This document shows, piece by piece, positions 5,761 to 10,107 of a stretch of 10,107 nt of DNA (positions within the stretch are counted from its first letter, which is position 1; each line of letters starts with the position of its first letter). Source of the stretch: Eubacteriales Family XIII. Incertae Sedis bacterium (GTDB taxonomy: Bacteria; Bacillota; Clostridia; Peptostreptococcales; Anaerovoracaceae). Location of the stretch: assembly GCA_031269205.1 (NCBI GenBank), contig JAISZM010000195.1, positions 1 to 10,107 of the forward strand, given 5' to 3'. The position numbers and the translations under genes were made by a program. Under the pieces are notes generated by a model, which searched no databases, was not told where the DNA came from, and saw only the letters and a list, made by a program, of their open reading frames with translations.

Positions 5761-6942
5761 ATGATAAAGGCGTTGACCGTATCCACGAGCGAGATTGACG
5801 ACGTTGAAGCGGCGGTCGCGGATATTACCGGACAGCTGGAGGCGGGCATAGGCCTGATGAAAAACAGCATCGGCCTGATCAGTTGTTATTACGATTTCAT
5901 CGAAAGCGGTGTCGTCGCGGCGCTGAGTGAGGCGCTGCCGTTTGAGGTTGTCGGCACGACGACCGTCGGGACGGCGGCGGTGACGACGGATGAGCTGGTA
6001 GACCTCGTCTTGCTCGTACTCACCTCCGACGACGTTTCCTTCGTCACGGGTCTGACCGACCCCATCCCGTCCGAGGACGCGAGCGTGATCGAGCGGGGAT
6101 ACGCGGCGACCGTGGAGAAAGCCGGGGAGACGGAAAAGCCCGCGCTCATGCTCACCTACGCGCCGCTGCTCATGAATGTGGGCGGTGATTTCTTCGTCGA
6201 TTCCTTATCAAAGGCGTCGGGGAATGTACCGCTGTTCGGCACGGTTTCCGTGGACGACACGATGGATTTCCACAACAGCCACGTCATATTCGGTGGCGAC
6301 GCGTACAAGGATAAGCTCGCGCTCGTCCTCATGTACGGGAACGTCAGCCCGAAATTTTACCTCGCGTCCATCTCGAAGGACAAGATATTCCGCGAGAAGG
6401 GCGTCGTGACGTCCTCTGAGGGCAACCAACTCAAGACGATAAACGATATCTCTGTTCAGGACTACCTGATGTCGCTTGGGCTGACGAAGGGCGCCGACGG
6501 CACCATCGTCGGCGTGAACTCTTACCCGTTCGTCGTCGACTACGGCGACGGCACGATGCCCGTCGTGCGCATCATGTTCGCCATCACGCCGGAAGGCTAC
6601 GCGGTCTGCGGCGGCGACATCCCCGAGGGGGCTACGCTGTCTGTAGGATCCATTGACGACGACGAGGTGGTCAAGGCGACGGGTGAAAAGCTCCTCGAGA
6701 TAACGGCGGACGGCACGCCCGACGCCCTTCTGATATTCTCCTGCACGGGCAGGTATTTTGTCCTCGGGTATGACGACGGTCGCGAGGCCGCCGTGGTGAG
6801 GGACATGCTGGGCGCAAAGAACCTTCCGTTTTCCATGATCTATTCCGGCGGGGAAATATGCCCGACATACGCCATCGAAGGGGCGGAGTCAATGACGAAC
6901 AGATTCCACAACGATACGTTTGCCGTGTGCGCTTTTTATTGA
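5761..6942 (+). CDS. FIST-domain (FIST_N + FIST_C) putative ligand-sensing protein
   Basis: This 393-residue protein has no signal peptide or membrane segment, so it should be cytoplasmic. FIST_N spans about 1-215: GLISCYYDF (39-46), the GTTTVGT turn (65-71, the place of the family's G-[CST]-[ST]-x-x-G loop), and ALMLTYAPLL. FIST_C follows (about 220-385), with GVNSYPFVV, AVCGGDIPEG, LIFSCTGRYFVLG (324-336) and the family-typical YSGGEICP (361-368) and NRFHNDTF (380-387). FIST is a predicted sensory domain thought to bind small molecules, often linked to histidine kinases, chemoreceptors or cyclic-di-GMP enzymes. Here its stop overlaps the ATG of a hybrid kinase by one base (TGATG), which suggests they are translated together and that this protein is the kinase's sensor partner. 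The ligand cannot be told from sequence. Confidence 0.9.
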   Translation: MIKALTVSTSEIDDVEAAVADITGQLEAGIGLMKNSIGLISCYYDFIESGVVAALSEALPFEVVGTTTVGTAAVTTDELVDLVLLVLTSDDVSFVTGLTDPIPSEDASVIERGYAATVEKAGETEKPALMLTYAPLLMNVGGDFFVDSLSKASGNVPLFGTVSVDDTMDFHNSHVIFGGDAYKDKLALVLMYGNVSPKFYLASISKDKIFREKGVVTSSEGNQLKTINDISVQDYLMSLGLTKGADGTIVGVNSYPFVVDYGDGTMPVVRIMFAITPEGYAVCGGDIPEGATLSVGSIDDDEVVKATGEKLLEITADGTPDALLIFSCTGRYFVLGYDDGREAAVVRDMLGAKNLPFSMIYSGGEICPTYAIEGAESMTNRFHNDTFAVCAFY

Positions 6943-8789
6943 TGGGTGGTTCAGAGGTGCCAGAAGACAAGAGAAGTGATGTTGCTGTCGTGTGCGAAAA
7001 GCGCGCTGATGATAATGAGACCGTCGTGTCAGGGGAGGAAACGCGTGGGACCGTGAACAGCCCCGCGCATGAGGTCAGTGACGAGAACCTCGAGACCGAA
7101 AACAAACGATTGAGCCTTGAACTGAAGAAACTGGCGCGGGAGCTGAAGCGTGAGAAGATCATAAACGAGCGCAATCGCATCAGCTTCGAGGCAAAGAACA
7201 GGCTCAGCGACATCATCTCCGCGGATCGATCCAAGCTCGAACAATACATGAATCTGCTGCTCGACAACAGCAGGGATTTCATCCTGTTCTTCGACAAAGA
7301 CGGGCGCATCGCGTACTGCACGGAGTCCTATCTCCGGGCGTGCAACATCGCGGGCTTCGGACTCATCAAGGACAAAACCTACCTGGAGGTATTCGGCGAT
7401 CTCATAGGCGACGAACTCAAAGACGGCATCGCCCGCATGTTCCGCGATGGAGACGCGTACGGCGCGGAGCGACTTGGGGGAGAGCAGGCCATCGACTTCG
7501 GCGACGGCGCGGACGAGCGCGTTTATTCCATCGAGGTCAGCCCCATGCGGCAGGAGGACGACGACGGCACGTTCGGTATTATGGTCGTATTCTACGATAT
7601 GACCGATTACGCGAACGCGAAGAGCGAGGCGGAGCGCGCGAACGAAGCCAAGTCGGATTTTCTCGCGACGATCTCCCACGAGATACGTACGCCGATGAAC
7701 GCGATCATCGGCATCTCGGACATGATGAAAGACACGGCGCTGAATGCGAAGCAACGCGAGTATCTGTCGAAGATACAGACGTCCTCCGCGGTCATGCTTG
7801 ACCTCATCAACGACATTCTCGATTTCTCAAAGATAGAGTCGGGGAAGCTGGATCTGATCGAGGAATATTTCGATTTCCACAAGCTGCTCGACGGGCTGAA
7901 CTCCGTGTTCGAACTCATGATGTCGCAAAAGACGCTCGGCTTCAATCCTCATTTCGCGGAGGATATTCCGCGGGTCATATATGGCGACGCAAAGCGTATC
8001 CGGCAGATACTCACGAACACGCTGAACAACGCGTACAAATACACGCCGAGCGGCTGGATCAATTTCAACGTTTCGCTCGAGTCGGATCGCACGATCCGAT
8101 TCGAGATCGTCGATACGGGTATCGGCATCAAGGAGGAAGACCTGCCGAAACTTTTCGGCGAGTTCATCCAGCTCGACATCGCGAAAAATAAGAATATCAC
8201 GGGTACGGGCCTCGGGCTTGCGATAACAAAGCGCCTGTGTGAGATGATGAACGGCGAGATTGAAGTGAAAAGCGTCTATGGAGAGGGATCGACCTTCATC
8301 ATCACGCTGCCACTGAGGGCGGGCGCGGAGAGCGACTTACCCGAGAAGACGGAAAGCGTCGAGAAGTTTACGGCGCCGGGCGCGAGAATTTTGATCGTCG
8401 ACGATGTGGAAATCAATCTCGAGATCGCGGAATATATGCTGGAACCGTTCGGCGTCGACTGCGAGATGGCGCGCGATGGAGTTCAGGCTATCGAGCAGGT
8501 CAAAAATGTCGCCTACGATTTGATTCTCATGGATCACATGATGCCGAACATGGATGGAATGGAGGCGACGCGACGCATACGGCGACTGGACGGTTCCGCG
8601 TCGAAGATCCCCATCATAGCCCTGACGGCCAACGCTATCAGCGGCAACGAAAAGATGTTCCTCGAAGCCGGATTCGACGGCTTCCTCTCAAAACCGATGG
8701 ACGCGGGCGCCCTCGCGGAAAAGCTCCTGGCATTTCTCCCCGACACGCTGATCGTCACACCGGAACAACCGGAGGGGGACGCCGGCTGA
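6942..8789 (+). CDS. Soluble hybrid sensor histidine kinase (coiled coil-PAS-HisKA-HATPase-REC)
   Basis: This 615-residue protein has no transmembrane segment. In order it has: a charged coiled coil (about 50-92), a PAS domain (about 100-222, NSRDFILFFDKDGRIAYC onward), HisKA with phospho-acceptor H246 in FLATISHEIRTPMNAIIG, HATPase_c (about 347-458) with N box NTLNNAYKYT, G1 DTGIGI (391-396) and G2 GTGLGL (421-426), then a receiver (481-599) with acid pair D487/D488, phospho-acceptor D531 in LILMDHMMPNMDG, T562 and K584. All catalytic residues for autophosphorylation and transfer to its own receiver are present. There is no HPt or DNA-binding domain, so the downstream output lies elsewhere. 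The ATG overlaps the FIST stop and has no ribosome site of its own, implying translational coupling; a GTG at 6957 is a less likely start. Probable input: the FIST partner and/or the PAS pocket. Confidence 0.95.
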   Translation: MGGSEVPEDKRSDVAVVCEKRADDNETVVSGEETRGTVNSPAHEVSDENLETENKRLSLELKKLARELKREKIINERNRISFEAKNRLSDIISADRSKLEQYMNLLLDNSRDFILFFDKDGRIAYCTESYLRACNIAGFGLIKDKTYLEVFGDLIGDELKDGIARMFRDGDAYGAERLGGEQAIDFGDGADERVYSIEVSPMRQEDDDGTFGIMVVFYDMTDYANAKSEAERANEAKSDFLATISHEIRTPMNAIIGISDMMKDTALNAKQREYLSKIQTSSAVMLDLINDILDFSKIESGKLDLIEEYFDFHKLLDGLNSVFELMMSQKTLGFNPHFAEDIPRVIYGDAKRIRQILTNTLNNAYKYTPSGWINFNVSLESDRTIRFEIVDTGIGIKEEDLPKLFGEFIQLDIAKNKNITGTGLGLAITKRLCEMMNGEIEVKSVYGEGSTFIITLPLRAGAESDLPEKTESVEKFTAPGARILIVDDVEINLEIAEYMLEPFGVDCEMARDGVQAIEQVKNVAYDLILMDHMMPNMDGMEATRRIRRLDGSASKIPIIALTANAISGNEKMFLEAGFDGFLSKPMDAGALAEKLLAFLPDTLIVTPEQPEGDAG

Positions 8790-8798
8790 AGGCGATAG

Positions 8799-8830
8799 GG
8801 ACGATTATTATTCTATAATATTATCCGTCC
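8799..8830 (+). terminator. Possible terminator hairpin after the kinase gene
   Basis: GGACG (8799-8803) and CGTCC (8826-8830) close an AT-rich, imperfect stem (about 12 pairs in all, with a bulge and mismatch) nine bases past the kinase stop. It includes the 10-bp palindrome ATAATATTAT (8815-8824). No T-run follows, so it may only be a 3' stabilising stem. Confidence 0.3.
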
Positions 8831-8888
8831 AATCCGGAACGACCCAATTATATATGCGAAGTAGACCTCTCTCATACACGTTTCGGCC

Positions 8889-8904
8889 AGCCCACGGCTT
8901 TTCT
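8889..8904 (+). terminator. Weak intrinsic terminator candidate between convergent genes
   Basis: AGCC-CAC-GGCT followed by TTTCT reads as a short hairpin plus T-rich tail on the plus strand, just before the convergent citrate synthase stop. The stem has only four pairs, so the call is tentative. Confidence 0.25.
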
Positions 8905-8912
8905 GCTCGCGT

Positions 8913-10107
8913 CTATCGATCCTTGAGCGGCGCGTACTGTCCACGCTTCGACACGCCCATGTAGGCGGGTCTGATGATCTTGCCCGCGTTGATGAGTTCC
9001 TCTATGCGGTGCGCGCTCCAGCCCGATATGCGCGCGATGGCAAAGAGGGGTGTGAACAGTTCGGGCGGCAGATCGAGCATACTGTAGACGAAGCCGCTGT
9101 AAAAGTCCACGTTCGGGCTGACGCCCTTGTATATCTTGCGTTCCGCGCCGATGACCTTCGGAGCGAGCCGCGCGACGGCGCTATACAGGCCGTATTCTTT
9201 TTCGCGCCCCTTCTCGACGGAGAGTTTTTCGACGAAGTCCTTGAAGATGTTCGCCCGCGGATCGGACAACGAATAGACGGCGTGTCCCATGCCGTAGATG
9301 AGTCCGGCCTTGTCGTAAGTCTCTCTGTTCAGCAGATCGCGCAGGTAGCGCTCTATCTGCTCATCGTCCCCCCAGTCCTTCACCTTTTTTTCCATGTCAG
9401 CGAACATGCCGACGACCTTGATATTCGCTCCGCCGTGCTTCGGACCCTTCAGCGAGCAGAGTGACGCGGCCACGGACGAGTACGTGTCCGTGCCGGAGGA
9501 CGACACGACGTGGGTCGTGAAGGTGGAGTTGTTGCCTCCACCGTGTTCCGCGTGGAGGACGAGCGATAGGTCGAGGATGCGCGCTTCGAGATCCGTGTAC
9601 GTACCGTTCTTGCGCAACATCTGGAGGACGTTCTCGGCCGTCGAAAGTTCGGGTTTCGGCGTGTGGATAAAGAGGTCGTCGCCGTGAAAATAGTGACGGT
9701 AGGCCTGATAAGCGTAGACCGCGAGCATCGGGAAGGTTGCTATAAGAAGCAGGCTTTGACGCAGCACGTTGGGTATGGACGTGTCGTTCGCCTTCGTGTC
9801 GTAGGCGTGCAGGGTTAGCACGCTGCGCGCAAGCGCGTTCATCATATCGCTGCTCGGCGCTTTCATGATGATATCCCTCACGAAGCTCGTGGGCAGGCTG
9901 CGGTACTTCGCGAGCAGCGCCCGAAACCTCTGCAGCTCCATCTTCGTCGGGAGTTTCCCGAAAATCAGGAGATAGGTCGTCTCCTCGAACCCCGCGCGCT
10001 TCTCGCTGATGAAGCCGCCTACGAGGTCGTAGACGTTGATGCCTCGAAAATAGAGTTGGCCGTCCGTCGGTATCTTCTCACCGTTCGGCCCCCTCTGGAA
10101 AGCCATT
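8913..10107 (-). CDS. gltA: Citrate synthase (5' end outside window)
   Basis: The window holds 397 C-terminal residues of an enzyme that condenses oxaloacetate and acetyl-CoA to citrate. Numbering from the first visible Met, the conserved active-site blocks are all present: AEHGGGNNSTFTTH (186-199), LKGPKHGGAN (219-228, catalytic H224), YGMGHAVYSLSDPRA (271-285, H275), NVDFYSGFVY (332-341, catalytic D334) and the C-terminal RISGWSAHRIEE (359-370). The Met at the edge (MAFQRGPNGEKIPTDGQLYFRGINVYD) is probably internal: clostridial relatives have more sequence before the GxLYFRG block, so the gene should run on past position 10107. A 2-methylcitrate synthase activity cannot be excluded. It converges with the kinase operon; its promoter is not in view. 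Confidence 0.93.
   Translation of the reverse strand, partial: MAFQRGPNGEKIPTDGQLYFRGINVYDLVGGFISEKRAGFEETTYLLIFGKLPTKMELQRFRALLAKYRSLPTSFVRDIIMKAPSSDMMNALARSVLTLHAYDTKANDTSIPNVLRQSLLLIATFPMLAVYAYQAYRHYFHGDDLFIHTPKPELSTAENVLQMLRKNGTYTDLEARILDLSLVLHAEHGGGNNSTFTTHVVSSSGTDTYSSVAASLCSLKGPKHGGANIKVVGMFADMEKKVKDWGDDEQIERYLRDLLNRETYDKAGLIYGMGHAVYSLSDPRANIFKDFVEKLSVEKGREKEYGLYSAVARLAPKVIGAERKIYKGVSPNVDFYSGFVYSMLDLPPELFTPLFAIARISGWSAHRIEELINAGKIIRPAYMGVSKRGQYAPLKDR

Noticed and set aside
8846..8855. Minus-strand TATAAT near 8850 as a promoter
   Set aside because: It would fire into the antisense strand of the kinase with no minus-strand gene following, and AT-rich islands occur at most gene borders in this window.

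Overview
The window is a moderately GC-rich bacterial chromosomal segment with seven protein genes: six complete and one cut by the right edge. Gene order, leaders and protein styles fit the Clostridia (Firmicutes). Supporting signs are a 5-component-free BioY, a two-domain glutamine-dependent NAD synthetase, a citrate synthase with the clostridial 'GQLYFRG ... LLIFGKLP' style, a FIST protein paired with a soluble hybrid kinase, and strong AAGGAGG-type ribosome sites. This lineage call is an inference from protein style; I could not run a database search. I see no phage, transposon, CRISPR, rRNA or tRNA.

Layout. (1) 64-3826, minus strand: a two-gene operon of a secreted M15 peptidase (D-Ala-D-Ala carboxypeptidase type) followed 4 nt later by nadE (NAD+ synthase). 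A good -10 box lies just upstream of the peptidase. (2) 4117-4869, plus strand: a MobA/MocA-like nucleotidyltransferase with no visible Shine-Dalgarno and a -10 box six bases before its ATG, so the mRNA may be leaderless. (3) 4846-5430, minus strand: bioY, the biotin-transport S component. It most likely starts at a TTG, and its 3' end overlaps the nucleotidyltransferase gene tail-to-tail by 24 bp; a perfect 10-bp hairpin lies close by. (4) 5431-5760: a 330-bp divergent intergenic region holding the bioY leader and promoter and the promoter and ribosome site of the next gene. (5) 5761-8789, plus strand: a two-gene signalling operon, a FIST-domain protein coupled by a TGATG stop/start overlap to a cytoplasmic PAS-HisKA-HATPase-REC hybrid kinase. 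(6) 8913-10107, minus strand: citrate synthase, whose N-terminus lies outside the window.

How the genes fit together. Apart from the two operons, these look like independent housekeeping and accessory genes: cell wall, NAD, nucleotidyl transfer, biotin uptake, sensing and the TCA cycle. The FIST/kinase pair is the most coherent local system: a predicted soluble ligand sensor made with a soluble kinase, and no dedicated DNA-binding output in the window. I do not see convincing evidence of a wholly undescribed system. The best leads are the acidic insertions inside two conserved enzymes, the leaderless start, the antisense gene-end overlap with its hairpin, and the FIST-kinase unit.
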